Shown here piece after piece: positions 47,941 to 58,589 of a DNA stretch of 64,000 nucleotides; within the stretch, counting starts at the first letter, position 1; the number at the start of each line of letters is the position of its first letter. The translations under genes and the position numbers were made by a program. Where the stretch lies: contig CM034389.1 in the NCBI GenBank assembly GCA_019925095.2, forward strand, positions 20,013,435-20,077,434, given 5' to 3'. Below the pieces are notes generated by a model, which worked only from the letters and a program-made list of their open reading frames with translations, was not told the DNA's origin and ran no database searches. The stretch comes from Dendrolimus kikuchii. Taxonomy: Eukaryota; Arthropoda; Insecta; Lepidoptera; Lasiocampidae.

Positions 47941-48250
47941 CCGTACAGGAACGGAGAAAGAATACAATTTCCTGCGACCGGGCGGCCTGTCATAAGAGAC
48001 GACAAAACAACCCACAGCCAGGTGGTAGGGCATTTGCCCGACTGGATGGCTACCACCTCTCGTCTAAAGTATGTCGCCATAACAACCTTGAGTTGTGTTC
48101 CGGCATTAGTGACCAGGTTACAGTCCCCTTTAGAGAGCAGCAGCGCATTTGTAGCACTTTCGGCGTTGCAAATGTCCATAGGCGATGGTAACCGCTTTCA
48201 ATCAAGTGGGCCGTCTGCCTGTCTGCTGAACTCGTGCAATAAAAAAATAA
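47941..48250 (+). repeat. SINE-like family A copy, full length
   Basis: Head CCGTACAGGAACGGAG at 47941 and tail GCAATAAAAAAATAAAAA near 48250. The 128- and 134-codon open frames across it are accidental and not a gene. Confidence 0.8.
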
Positions 48251-48254
48251 AAAC

Positions 48255-50460
48255 AAATCTCAAGTACGTTGGCAGCAATCCTTCTTACCACTGCTAATAT
48301 TGTTGTTACACAGTCCACTCACTATGAAATCTCGTTGACGCTCATAAAAGTTCCCTATTCCAATTCAATATCTGATAGTCATGTATATGGATCAAATACG
48401 CATTCTTCTTTGTTATTGCCTTTATAATTAAACAATACCTTGTTACCTTGGCATACGATGACTTCCTCAGTTCAACAGCAACGTAAAGTATTATACGTTA
48501 ATTAGGTACTGAGACGTCAGGTCGTTTATTCTTTGATTTTGTTCTAAAACGTAATCTATGAGTTACAACACTCATTTCACAATACGTCTAGTCGACCAAT
48601 TATCATTATTTCTCTCAGTTTTATTAGATTTCTACTCTATACTTTCACATGTGTAATTGTGTATCCAGGAATTATGAGACCTCACTCTAATTTTAAAAAG
48701 GTTATACCTAGATACTATAACTGGTAAGGTTAATAGATCTTCCGATGCCGATGCTAACACGGAAAGGCCTATTGATCCAATATACACATGTAGTTGAAGA
48801 ATAAGGCCACCGGAGCTAGGCAGATTGAGATTGTATGGCAGAATTTTAAAGTGACAAATGTGTTTAATTGGCTTTAATTTAAAAATGAAAAACGCTTAAA
48901 TATTGTAAGTAAATATATTATATTTTTCACTACTTCACTACTACTTCGTTACAATACTATACGGGGTGGATTTTTGAACGCAATCAATGTTTACCCATTG
49001 ACTGATTTAATTGATAAAGTTGAAATAACAGTGCGATTCGAATATTATTTTTATAGATGCCTATTAAAATTAAAATAATTATCATCATCTCCACATGAAA
49101 TAAAATGAGGTGAGGTTTAATTATTGTGTGGCAAAACAGAACATTTTGGTCAAAACCACCTTTTCCTTTGGTTTGCCGTTTGATATTCCTTATCAGAAAT
49201 TGAACCCGACAAGCTACACTATGATTTGGTATAATAATACAGTTATATGTTTATTTTTCAAAATCAGCTGGTTCGTTTCCTGACAAGGATAATTGATTTC
49301 TCAAAAATCTAGCGATACCGCTTTAGTTTTCGTCAAAATCGGCCTCGAGTCTCCTTTGAGTATTTTTAGGTATTTCGTGTAGTTTAGGATTTGGCTCTGA
49401 AGACACTCATGAAAAATTCACTCTGTATATAGCAAAATAGCGAATGCGCAATTACTGTTAATTTTTAATATGTTTGGGAATATCCAGTTTACTGTTGAAT
49501 ATTTATGATATTCCAATTACAGCTGCAGTTCTGCCGAATAAAAACATAATAAACTCGGTTTAGGTGTTATAGTGGCGCTAGTTCTAGGTATGCGTCACCG
49601 ACGGCACGTCAGTACCACGTGTGCGGTTGTGGGTATCGATAGCACTAACTTTTTGAGTTTCTTTAGAGTTCTTTTTTAGTCTTCAGTTTATCTACAGTTG
49701 CCAACCATTGTTTTCCCATTACATGTGCTAGTTTTTGTATGGTCCTGGGATGTCCTGGGTAGCTTTTAAGCAGCGTCCTGTGTTCTTAGAACCCCCCGAT
49801 AAGGTCATGTAGGTAATTTAAAATTCGCGCGCCACTTTTATTATAATAACTCGTTTTCAACTCGTATAATTTTATTCAAATACTTTTATTATTAAAAATA
49901 TGATTATTATCATTATTTGAATTTCATTTAACCAATTTTCATTACATATTAATTTAACTAGTGCAACTCTATTACTGTGTCCTGTTTTTAAAGAAATTAA
50001 ATCAAAAAATAACATATAGAAAAAATATCTTTAAATAACATATTATAATTGCATGGATATCAATAACTAATTTTTAAAACGACATTTGATATATTACATG
50101 TACAATATATGTACCTTACCTACATAAAACTATTTAATTTATCGATAATAATTAATATTTAAACATTTGTTTCATTTGCTATATCAGCTGTTATATGTGC
50201 TGATGGTTTTTAATAAATAAACTAAGTGCGTGGAAAGACCACACAACGAATGATTCGGGAAATATGATGAACCTCAACTGCTTATTTTTTACTGTCTTCA
50301 TGTTACTTGACTTCGAAAGCTTGACTTCAAAAGCCTAAAAAGCTTATAATCGAAATTACCCCATATCTTATAAACTACCGGATGGATCTTTTAAGTTCAG
50401 AATGAATGAACACTCTTTATTGTTCAACAGAAAATGAAACCTAGATAAATTTGCATTAGA
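48255..50460. other. intergenic DNA
   Basis: No gene. The stretch 49550-49830 is GC-richer (CACGTCAGTACCACGTGTGC) but unassigned. Confidence 0.4.
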
Positions 50461-50466
50461 ATAATG

Positions 50467-50769
50467 GACGGCCTCACTCATAGCGATCTCTCAGGGCCTT
50501 ACTTATAATCGATTCTTAAATTTAAAGAAACTGCTCAGCAACTGATTAATGAAAATCTTACCCATAAACTCCTCTTTAATCGAATATTTTGGGTACAACC
50601 TACGTTAATCATTCAAATTTCGTTTATCTGTGCTCCTCTTAAGTAAACAACAAGTAATACGTTTATAAGTGAAAAAAAAGATATTCATTAATTAGGGTCT
50701 GATTCTGATTGTCTTACTTAAGAGAAGATGCTTAATCTTCTTAACGAGATTATTATAAGTAAGGCCGTC
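50467..50769. mobile_element. MITE with GACGGCCT-ACT-ATA ends
   Basis: The left end is GACGGCCTCACTCATAGCGA-TCTC. The right end, minus strand, is GACGGCCTTACTTATAATAA-TCTC. A second, internal GGCCTTACTTATAAT copy lies at 50495-50509. It is 303 bp, AT-rich and non-coding. Confidence 0.6.
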
Positions 50770-51108
50770 AGTGTCCAAGGAGACGATAAGAAAATTTTTA
50801 AATTTTCTTGGTTTACCATATTTGGTGATGTGCCTAAAATAAAACGATTACAATCGTAATCAACTATTAAAAAACACAAAAATAAACAACTGCAGAAATA
50901 AGTGTTTTTTAAAAATATTTTTAAGCTCTATTGATCTAGCCACAATATTTGCAGAACTTTGCACTCCATAGTTAAAAACTTAGAAGGAAAATATTACATA
51001 TATTTTATTAGTATAGTTGTATATTTCATTAATGTATGTATATTATATCATGTATATAAATATTTATAAGATACTGATTCGGTATTGAGAATAATGCAAC
51101 ATACCTCT

Positions 51109-51113
51109 GTTCT
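51109..51113. repeat. target-site duplication, left (GTTCT)
   Basis: GTTCT directly before the 5' LTR is repeated at 57875-57879 directly after the 3' LTR. A 5-bp duplication is typical of BEL/Pao integrases. Confidence 0.9.
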
Positions 51114-51592
51114 TGGTATCGCCAAGTAACCTTCTTTCGGCATATACAAACTTTTCTTTATTATTTAAATTCTTCCTTTAAATATGACGGCGTTCCCCTT
51201 TCGCACGTCACGTCAATCAATCGTTCATTGTCATGTCATCAAATAAATTAAATTAAATCGCCCCGAAAATAATGTAAATGTGAATTATAAAATAAATTTA
51301 TATTAGATAAATACAAAATACATTATAATATCGCTTGGCGCCGCACCGCTTATATATATGTAATATCACCCGCACAACTTATTAATAATATAAATAAACT
51401 ATAATATAAATTAACAAAGGTAAAAACTGAAGTGCAGTGAAGTGGACTGAGGGCAGAAGAACAGACGTATTTCATTCCCATTAACCTGGTAAGTGCGTGC
51501 TTGTTCTCAAATTCTCATCAAAATTGTCCCACACTTCTTTTCCCGCAAATTGAAGCAGTCCGCTTATCGTTAAATCCAGCGCCGCCGCAACA
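51114..51592 (+). repeat. 5' LTR
   Basis: 479 bp, starting TGGTATCGCC and ending GCCGCAACA. It contains CTTATATATATG at 51349-51360 as a possible TATA element. Promoter function is inferred from family biology. Confidence 0.95.
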
Positions 51593-51594
51593 AA

Positions 51595-51612
51595 TGGTCC
51601 TTCGAGCCGGAT
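51595..51612 (+). other. primer binding site, tRNA-Tyr
   Basis: TGGTCCTTCGAGCCGGAT, two bases after the 5' LTR, is complementary to the 3' end of metazoan tRNA-Tyr (...ATCCGGCTCGAAGGA plus CCA) over all 18 bases. The tRNA identity is from memory of the tRNA sequence. Confidence 0.85.
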
Positions 51613-51753
51613 GCATGGTTAAATCTCGTGTTTCAAACTTTTCATAACTTTCGAGTTTGAAAAATCACCGCCCAGCATCCTTTCTTTTCACCGCCCGCGT
51701 GTCTTATAGGTGTTGCCTTATATTGAATATAATATAACTAATATACCGCCGCT

Positions 51754-54700
51754 ATGCCTCCTAAAGTTCAGAATGGGGATAATGATAACCGCAATTTAAT
51801 AATTTTAGAAGCCCGCCTGAAATACTTATTCCAATTTATAGAAAAGGTTCATGGAAAGGCACTAGAGGCATTCTGTGGCCCCGAATGCGTCGCAACGTTT
51901 TTAGACAGTATTGAAACAATTGACCAAATTCGAAATGAATTCAAAGCTACTAATGAGGAATATAATAACTTGCTTCTTAAGTGCAAACCAGATTCTGTTC
52001 CTAACTTTGAAGATATGTCGTCCGTTGAAGAAATGTACTGTAAGATTAAAGGCGTTATGAAACAAATTGAGCCGCGGTTCAATGCTGTACCTGAACTTAA
52101 TGAGCCACGTCGTAAAGCAATTAAGTTGCCGCCTATCGAAATAATGTCCTTTGACGGTGACATTCGAAACTGGCCGCTCTTTTTCTCGAGTTTCAAATCA
52201 ACTGTACATGATAACACATCGCTTACCGATGCTGAGAAACTGTACTATTTGTTAGGGAAGCTCTCAAGCAAGGCACAAGCAGTTTTTTCTGGAATTACTC
52301 CCAATGCTGAAAATTACGTAACCATAATTAACTCATTAATTGATAGGTATGAGGATACGCGAACACTAGCCTCATCGTACTTAGATCAAATGATGAACCT
52401 TAAATTAAATGGTCCGCCTTCAGCTTTATATTTTCAGACATTTTTAGACAAATTTATATCCGCTGCGAATGCATTAAGGAATCTTCCAATTGATAATTTA
52501 GCTGATCATATCCTACTACATATTGCTATGAAAAAGTTAGATGATCATACTATTCACACTTTTGAAATGACACATAGAGATCAAAGGCTGCCTACATTTG
52601 CAAACCTGACAGAATTTATGAAAAGCCAATATCGTATATTTCATAACAGTCAACGTAATTCTACACATAATATTCAACAGCGCAATTTCCCAAATAAACT
52701 ACCTCATAATATCCCTAGGCCACAAGCATATGTTGCAGCTTTTAATTCACATAAGTGTTTGTGTGATAACATCATTCATGATCACTTTTATAAATGTCCG
52801 GCCTTTGCTAATTTAACTGCTTCCGCGCGATTCAAATGTGTCAAGGAACACAATGCGTGCGTTAACTGTTTGAGTATCAAACATAAAATTCGAGATTGCA
52901 GCTCCAGTTTGAAGTGTCGTAATTGTCATCAACGCCATCATACTCTGTTACATTTTGAAAGAGTTAACAACGTTAATGAAGTCGCGTCTAACCTTAACAC
53001 TTCAACTACAGCTGCTCCGCAAATAATATCGTCAAGGCCTCCCCCCGCGCATCATATAAACCCTAATATTACATCGCAGTCTTTTACGGCTAGTGTGAGG
53101 CCGCGTTCATCTAATTTTATTCAATCTCCCAATACATCTACTACTGCATCGCAGATGGTAATAAATGAAGAGACTCCAACGTCTATATCCGCGCACAGTC
53201 ATAATGTTGATAGCAAAGGTTGCGCTTCTCCGTGTATACAGAGTACTACGATTTTACTCTCTACCGCTCAAGTTATTGTTTATGATAGCTTTGGGAATGG
53301 TCATATAGTGAAATGTTTGTTAGATTCTGCATCTCAGAGTAATTTTATAACTTATGACTGTTGCACACGTTTAGGGTTGAACTATAATAGAAATTCGCTA
53401 ATGACAGTAAGAGGTATCGGTGGATGTGAAAAATCTATTAAAGGCACTGCAGACTTTAGAGTCTTCTCTCGTTTTGATAGATTTGTTTATTTTGACGTAT
53501 CAGGGCTTGTTGTGGATCGGATTACTGATAATCTGCCGACGGTGCCTGTAGATACGACGTTTTTTTCGCATATAAATACGCTTCCGCTCGCAGATAGTAC
53601 TTTCAATTATCCTAGTAAAGTAGATATATTACTAGGCGCGTCATTATTTCCGCATTTATTATTGCCTAATATGGTTTACAGTAATGTACATGGCCTACCA
53701 CCTGCAGTTCAAACAGTATTAGGGTATGTATTGGTTGGTACTGCTCCCGCTTTACAAATTTCTTATAAGTTTTCTACTTGTTGTACTGTTGTGCAAGAAT
53801 CTTTAGATTGTCTTCTTAAGAAATTTTGGGAACTTGAGGAAATATCCGCACCCCCTATACAAAGTCAAGATGATCTCGAATGTGAGAATTTCTTCCGCGC
53901 TACCACTAGTCGTGACTCTAGCGGTAGATATACTGTCGCATTACCATTTAATGACGATGTTTATAAATTAGGTGAATCGTATTCAACCGCACATAGGCGA
54001 TTCTTATGCTTAGAAAGAAAATTGGAAACCTCAACTATATTGCGTAAGAACTATGATGAGATAATTCGAGACTATCTTAAAAAGGGTTACATTAGTGTGA
54101 TATCTTACGATGGCAAATCATTCTCTTATTTCATTCCACATCATGCAGTTGTGCGTGAAGATCGAACTTCAACGAAGGTTCGTATGGTTCTAGATTCGAG
54201 TTGTAAAACAAGTACGGGCTTAAGTCTTAATGATGTTTTACATTCAGGGGAGAACCTACAAGGAGATTTATTTAACATTATTTTAAATTTTCGCTTATTT
54301 AAGATAGCACTGTCAGCTGACTGCCGACAGATGTTCCTTCAAATTGGCGTAAGAGAATCAGACCGCAAATTTCAACAGATTTTGTATCGATTTTGTCCTA
54401 AAGATCCGATCACTGTTTACAAATTTAACCGTGTATGTTTCGGGATGAAGTCAAGCCCGTTTCATGCTCTTCGAGTAGTTCATCAATTAATTGCTGATGA
54501 AAAACACGAGTTCCCTTCTGCTGCTTCTATAGCTTCTAGAGCAACTTATATGGATGATGTTTGTTTTAGTATAATGGCTGACTTGCCGGAAAGAGATGAA
54601 GGAGTTGCTGTTTCAGCTAGCAAGTCTCTAATAGAGTTATTCAAGTTGGGTCAATTTGACCTCGTGAAATGGACTTGCAACTCTGATGCAGTTTTAAAGG

Positions 54701-57099
54701 ACATTCCAGCCACTCATCGAGCATCTGTCGACTTTGAAATCGACAAGAACGTACCCCATAAAATATTAGGCATGCTTTGGCATAAGTCAGGGGATTTCTT
54801 TCATTTTAAGGTTGTGACACCAGACACTTTATGTACTAAACGAACAATTTTGTCAACAGTCGCACGTCTCTGGGACGTCATTGGTTTACTAGCTCCCACC
54901 ATTTTATATGCCAAGCTTTTAATTCAAGAGCTTTGGTTAATCAAATGTGATTGGGATGACACTCCTCCCCGTCGCATTGTAGACTGCTGGCAGCAATTCT
55001 GTCTTGAACTACCTCAGCTTAATGAACTTTGCATACCTCGTCATCTTGGAATAGTGCAAGGTTGTACTGTACACCTTTTGGGATTTGCAGATGCTAGTGA
55101 ACGTGGATATGGCAGTGTTATATATTTACAAGTTGTCAACGGTAATAATATAACCACTCGTCTAGTGTGTTCTAAGTCTAAAGTTTCACCGCTCAAAACA
55201 GTTTCAGTTGCAAGACTCGAGCTTTGCGCAACTGTTCTTTTGTCAAAACTTATGCGTAAGGTTCTTGATAATTTTGAACCTCTTTATAAAATAAAGAACT
55301 TTTATGCATTCACAGACTCGAAAGTTGTTCTTTGTTGGATTAATTCCTCTCCCCATCGCTGGCAAACATTTGTTGCCAACAGAGTTGTGAAAATAATCGA
55401 TAATTTACCAGCTCACTGTTTCTATCATGTTGCTGGAAAAGATAATCCAGCTGATTGTCTTTCTAGAGGCCTATCACCTTTAAAGTTAATAAACCATTCA
55501 TTATGGTTTAATGGACCGTCTTGGGCGTCTAAGGATCAATCTGAGTGGCCTTTAATTAAATTTGAGTATGTAAACGTTCATGAAATGCCTGAACTTAAAT
55601 CTGTCACGCATGCTGTAATAACGAATACTATAACATCACCAATTTATAAAATCGCACAGCGAATATCTTCGTGGTCGAAACTACTACGTATTGTTGTTTT
55701 CATTTTTCGTTTTATTAATAAGTTACCGCGCTCTTCTTCTGTATCTTATTCAGACTTGAGCTTTGCTGAAAATAAAATTTTTCTTGCGTTACAGAATATT
55801 CACTTTAGTCAAGACATTCGAAATTTGAAAAACAATGAGCCTTGTTCACCTACTTTACAAAAATTAAAGCCATTTTTTGATGAAAACGGTCTTATTCGTG
55901 TGGGTGGAAGATTGTCAAACGCTACTTTAGAATATTCGCATAAACATCCGTTTGTATTACCGCGACATGATCATATAGTTGACATATTAGTCGATTACTA
56001 TCATGTTAAGAATCTACATGCTGGTCCAGAGTTATTGATGTCTATACTTAGGACGCAATATTGGATTCTCGGTGCGCGTTGCGTGATTCGTTATCGTATC
56101 CATAAATGTAACACGTGTTTTAAAGTCAAACCACGCCCGCATTTTCCTTTAATGTCTGACTTACCTAGACACCGTGTTACTAAAGTAGATAAACCATTCT
56201 CGCATACTGGATGTGATTACACTGGGCCTCTCCAATATACACCAGTCCGCGGTAGAGGAGTCAAAAGCCGTAAAGCTTGGTTATGCATCTTTACTTGTAT
56301 GACAACACGCTGCGTTCATATAGAAATAGCAACCGAATTAAGTACAGTAAGTTTTCTCTCTGCGCTTAAACGTTTTCTGTCGCGACGAGGTCCAGTTCAA
56401 TGTCTATATTCGGATCATGGCACTAACTTCGTAGGAGCGCGCTCATACTTACGCGATCTTTATAAATTTTTTAATGACTATCGTTTGCAATTTGAGCATG
56501 AACTTTCAGAAAACAGAATTGAATGGAAATTAATCCCCCCTGCATCTCCACATTTTGGAGGATGTTGGGAGAGTATGGTGAAAGTAGTTAAGTCTCATCT
56601 TTTTAAAGTTATAGGACAACAAATACTTTCTTATGAGGAGCTTTCTACAGTACTTACGCAAGTCGAAGCACTCATTAATTCGCGCCCACTTACTGTTATG
56701 AGTAGTGATCCTGCTGAACCTTCAGCACTTACTCCAGCTCATTTCTTACATACCGCACCACTATATTCTTTGCCCGCGCCATACACGGAGTCAGGAAAAT
56801 TGCTTGATAGATATTCGCTACTTGATAAAATAGTGCAGTCATTCTGGCAACGATGGCGAGTTGAATATTTGCATCAATTACAATCTCGCGCTAAATGGAA
56901 TACACCTTCTGTTCCGATAAAGATAGGAACTGTGGTTATTATTATTGTAGATAACGCACCACCGCTTTCTTGGCCAATAGGTGTAGTGGAGGCAGTACAT
57001 CTTTCAAAGGACGGCGTATGTCGTGTCGTAACTGTAAGAACTAATAAAGGAAGCTTTGTACGTTCTACCGTTAAGTTGTGTCCATTGCCTAATCAATGA
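51754..57099 (+). CDS. BEL/Pao Gag-Pol polyprotein
   Basis: 1781 residues without a stop. Gag with a DUF1759-type region spans about 125-290. Zinc knuckles follow: C369-x2-C372-x4-H377-x4-C382 and C388-x2-C391-x3-H395-x4-H400. The aspartic protease (DUF1758 type) has the LLDSAS motif at D524. Reverse transcriptase has D856 and the YMDD box at 932-935. RNase H acidic residues are D1113, E1156, D1188 and D1234. The integrase zinc-binding part has H1417/H1422 and C1452/C1455. Its catalytic triad is D1488 (CDYTGP), D1554 (YSDHGTNF) and E1606 (CWESMVK). A DUF5641-type tail follows (about 1685-1780). All catalytic residues are present. The start lies 141 bp after the primer site, and the next in-frame ATG would remove Gag. 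It makes the particle, copies the RNA and integrates the DNA. Gag and Pol share one frame, as usual for BEL/Pao, so processing relies on the protease. Confidence 0.97.
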   Translation: MPPKVQNGDNDNRNLIILEARLKYLFQFIEKVHGKALEAFCGPECVATFLDSIETIDQIRNEFKATNEEYNNLLLKCKPDSVPNFEDMSSVEEMYCKIKGVMKQIEPRFNAVPELNEPRRKAIKLPPIEIMSFDGDIRNWPLFFSSFKSTVHDNTSLTDAEKLYYLLGKLSSKAQAVFSGITPNAENYVTIINSLIDRYEDTRTLASSYLDQMMNLKLNGPPSALYFQTFLDKFISAANALRNLPIDNLADHILLHIAMKKLDDHTIHTFEMTHRDQRLPTFANLTEFMKSQYRIFHNSQRNSTHNIQQRNFPNKLPHNIPRPQAYVAAFNSHKCLCDNIIHDHFYKCPAFANLTASARFKCVKEHNACVNCLSIKHKIRDCSSSLKCRNCHQRHHTLLHFERVNNVNEVASNLNTSTTAAPQIISSRPPPAHHINPNITSQSFTASVRPRSSNFIQSPNTSTTASQMVINEETPTSISAHSHNVDSKGCASPCIQSTTILLSTAQVIVYDSFGNGHIVKCLLDSASQSNFITYDCCTRLGLNYNRNSLMTVRGIGGCEKSIKGTADFRVFSRFDRFVYFDVSGLVVDRITDNLPTVPVDTTFFSHINTLPLADSTFNYPSKVDILLGASLFPHLLLPNMVYSNVHGLPPAVQTVLGYVLVGTAPALQISYKFSTCCTVVQESLDCLLKKFWELEEISAPPIQSQDDLECENFFRATTSRDSSGRYTVALPFNDDVYKLGESYSTAHRRFLCLERKLETSTILRKNYDEIIRDYLKKGYISVISYDGKSFSYFIPHHAVVREDRTSTKVRMVLDSSCKTSTGLSLNDVLHSGENLQGDLFNIILNFRLFKIALSADCRQMFLQIGVRESDRKFQQILYRFCPKDPITVYKFNRVCFGMKSSPFHALRVVHQLIADEKHEFPSAASIASRATYMDDVCFSIMADLPERDEGVAVSASKSLIELFKLGQFDLVKWTCNSDAVLKDIPATHRASVDFEIDKNVPHKILGMLWHKSGDFFHFKVVTPDTLCTKRTILSTVARLWDVIGLLAPTILYAKLLIQELWLIKCDWDDTPPRRIVDCWQQFCLELPQLNELCIPRHLGIVQGCTVHLLGFADASERGYGSVIYLQVVNGNNITTRLVCSKSKVSPLKTVSVARLELCATVLLSKLMRKVLDNFEPLYKIKNFYAFTDSKVVLCWINSSPHRWQTFVANRVVKIIDNLPAHCFYHVAGKDNPADCLSRGLSPLKLINHSLWFNGPSWASKDQSEWPLIKFEYVNVHEMPELKSVTHAVITNTITSPIYKIAQRISSWSKLLRIVVFIFRFINKLPRSSSVSYSDLSFAENKIFLALQNIHFSQDIRNLKNNEPCSPTLQKLKPFFDENGLIRVGGRLSNATLEYSHKHPFVLPRHDHIVDILVDYYHVKNLHAGPELLMSILRTQYWILGARCVIRYRIHKCNTCFKVKPRPHFPLMSDLPRHRVTKVDKPFSHTGCDYTGPLQYTPVRGRGVKSRKAWLCIFTCMTTRCVHIEIATELSTVSFLSALKRFLSRRGPVQCLYSDHGTNFVGARSYLRDLYKFFNDYRLQFEHELSENRIEWKLIPPASPHFGGCWESMVKVVKSHLFKVIGQQILSYEELSTVLTQVEALINSRPLTVMSSDPAEPSALTPAHFLHTAPLYSLPAPYTESGKLLDRYSLLDKIVQSFWQRWRVEYLHQLQSRAKWNTPSVPIKIGTVVIIIVDNAPPLSWPIGVVEAVHLSKDGVCRVVTVRTNKGSFVRSTVKLCPLPNQ

Positions 57100-57387
57100 T
57101 TTTGTTATGTTAGAAATAGAATATTTAAGTTAGCTTTGAGTTTTAATTTTGTTTATTACAATTAAGAAGATTATTTTATTTTATTTATTCAGGATCTTGT
57201 TTTATATTTTGGTTATTCCGCATAACTTTTATATTTCTTAAATCTCAAATTAATTTACTTGATTTTCCGAATAATTGCTCCCTGCTAGCTTTTATTTTGT
57301 TTTATGTTAAATATTCACTGTCTTCGCTTTATTATTTGATCCTTCGTACTTTAAATGTATTTTTTTTAAAGGCAACCCTTTAAGGCC

Positions 57388-57395
57388 GGGGGAAA
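57388..57395 (+). other. polypurine tract
   Basis: GGGGGAAA directly before the 3' LTR, the expected primer for plus-strand DNA synthesis. Confidence 0.85.
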
Positions 57396-57874
57396 TGGTA
57401 TCGCCAAGTAACCTTCTTTCGGCATATACAAACTTTTCTTTATTATTTAAATTCTTCCTTTAAATATGACGGCGTTCCCCTTTCGCACGTCACGTCAATC
57501 AATCGTTCATTGTCATGTCATCAAATAAATTAAATTAAATCGCCCCGAAAATAATGTAAATGTGAATTATAAAATAAATTTATATTAGATAAATACAAAA
57601 TACATTATAATATCGCTTCGCGCCGCACCGCTTATATATATGTAATATCACCCGCACAACTTATTAATAATATAAATAAACTATAATATAAATTAACAAA
57701 GGTAAAAACTGAAGTGCAGTGAAGTGGACTGAGGGCAGAAGAACAGACGTATTTCATTCCCATTAACCTGGTAAGTGCGTGCTTGTTCTCAAATTCTCAT
57801 CAAAATTGTCCCACACTTCTTTTCCCGCAAATTGAAGCAGTCCGCTTATCGTTAAATCCAGCGCCGCCGCAACA
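57396..57874 (+). repeat. 3' LTR
   Basis: 479 bp, identical to the 5' LTR except C at 57619. AATAAA motifs in the AT-rich part could serve as poly(A) signals. Confidence 0.95.
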
Positions 57875-57879
57875 GTTCT
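57875..57879. repeat. target-site duplication, right (GTTCT)
   Basis: Matches 51109-51113. Confidence 0.9.
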
Positions 57880-57960
57880 TATCAAACTTTTTGTCCGTCC
57901 AATCTGGAAGAAATCGCTAATAACGATAAGACCGCCTATTGTATTGTAAAATTTTATTTC
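57880..57960 (+). repeat. LINE 3' UTR fragment at the BEL/Pao insertion site
   Basis: GTCCAATCTGGAAGAAATCGC and CGATAAGACCGCCTATTGTA correspond to 4040-4090 (GTCTGGAAGAAATCACCATG; CGATAAGACCGCCGATTGT). The BEL/Pao element seems to have inserted in or beside this LINE remnant. Confidence 0.55.
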
Positions 57961-58320
57961 TGTTAACTTTATATTTTAAAACACACATTTTATAAATATC
58001 TACCATCTGATTAACAATACCCCACACGAACTTGTACATTGATTTGTTATTTTCCTTCGTAACAGAAGCCTTACTTTCAAACGCATTTCGTCGTCCTTTT
58101 CATTTGATCACACCCAAAAATTCAATGGAATTTTAGAATGATGAAAGAAAGAATAAATGTATTTATCTATGACTACAAGAACAAAGTTTATATACCTAAC
58201 ACAAAAATGAATGGAAGATCATACAATGTAAAATACACTTAAATTTAAAAATGCAGTACCAATATATGGTGGACATATAACCTATACGAACGAAGCGTTT
58301 TGCGTGCACCTTAATTATGC

Positions 58321-58584
58321 GCACGCCGGAACGGAAAAGAATACAATTCCCTGCGGCTGGATGGCTACTACCCTTGGTCTAGAGTTAGAGTATGCCGCCA
58401 TGCCGCCATAACAACCTTGAGTTGTGTTCCGGCATTAGTGACCAGGTTGCAGTCTCCGTCTAGAGAGCGGGAGCACATTGGTAGCTCCTTTGGTGTTACA
58501 AATGTCCATAGGCAATAGTAACCGCTATGCATCAGGTGGGCCGTCTCAGACATCTGCCTGTCTGGTGAACTTATGCAATAAAAG
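58321..58584 (+). repeat. SINE-like family A copy, internally deleted
   Basis: Head CGCCGGAACGGAAAAG at 58321 and tail ATGCAATAAAAG at 58584. It lacks the GTAAGAGGCGACAAAAC block and carries small tandem duplications (GAGTTAGAGT; GCCGCCATGCCGCCAT). Confidence 0.75.
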
Positions 58585-58589
58585 AATTT

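Larger units (their letters stand above)
51114..57874 (+). mobile_element. complete BEL/Pao LTR retrotransposon
   Basis: The whole element is 6761 bp: 479-bp LTRs (TG...CA), tRNA-Tyr primer site, one long Gag-Pol frame, polypurine tract, and a 5-bp target duplication (GTTCT). The two LTRs have equal length and differ at a single base (51337 G versus 57619 C), so insertion was recent. The domain order Gag-protease-RT-RNase H-integrase in one frame, the YMDD box and the DUF1759/DUF1758-type domains identify BEL/Pao. There is no envelope-like frame, so it is a retrotransposon and not a virus-like form. It appears structurally able to move, though this is not tested. Confidence 0.97.

Noticed and set aside
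47805..48297. Two overlapping ~130-codon plus-strand open frames
   Set aside because: They translate a family A repeat; the same peptide pieces recur in several repeat copies on both strands.
51849..52217. 122-codon minus-strand open frame
   Set aside because: Antisense shadow of the BEL/Pao Gag region with no recognisable domain.
51114..57874. Endogenous retrovirus-like (errantivirus-type) interpretation
   Set aside because: No envelope-like frame between integrase and the 3' LTR; domain types and the 5-bp duplication fit BEL/Pao retrotransposons.
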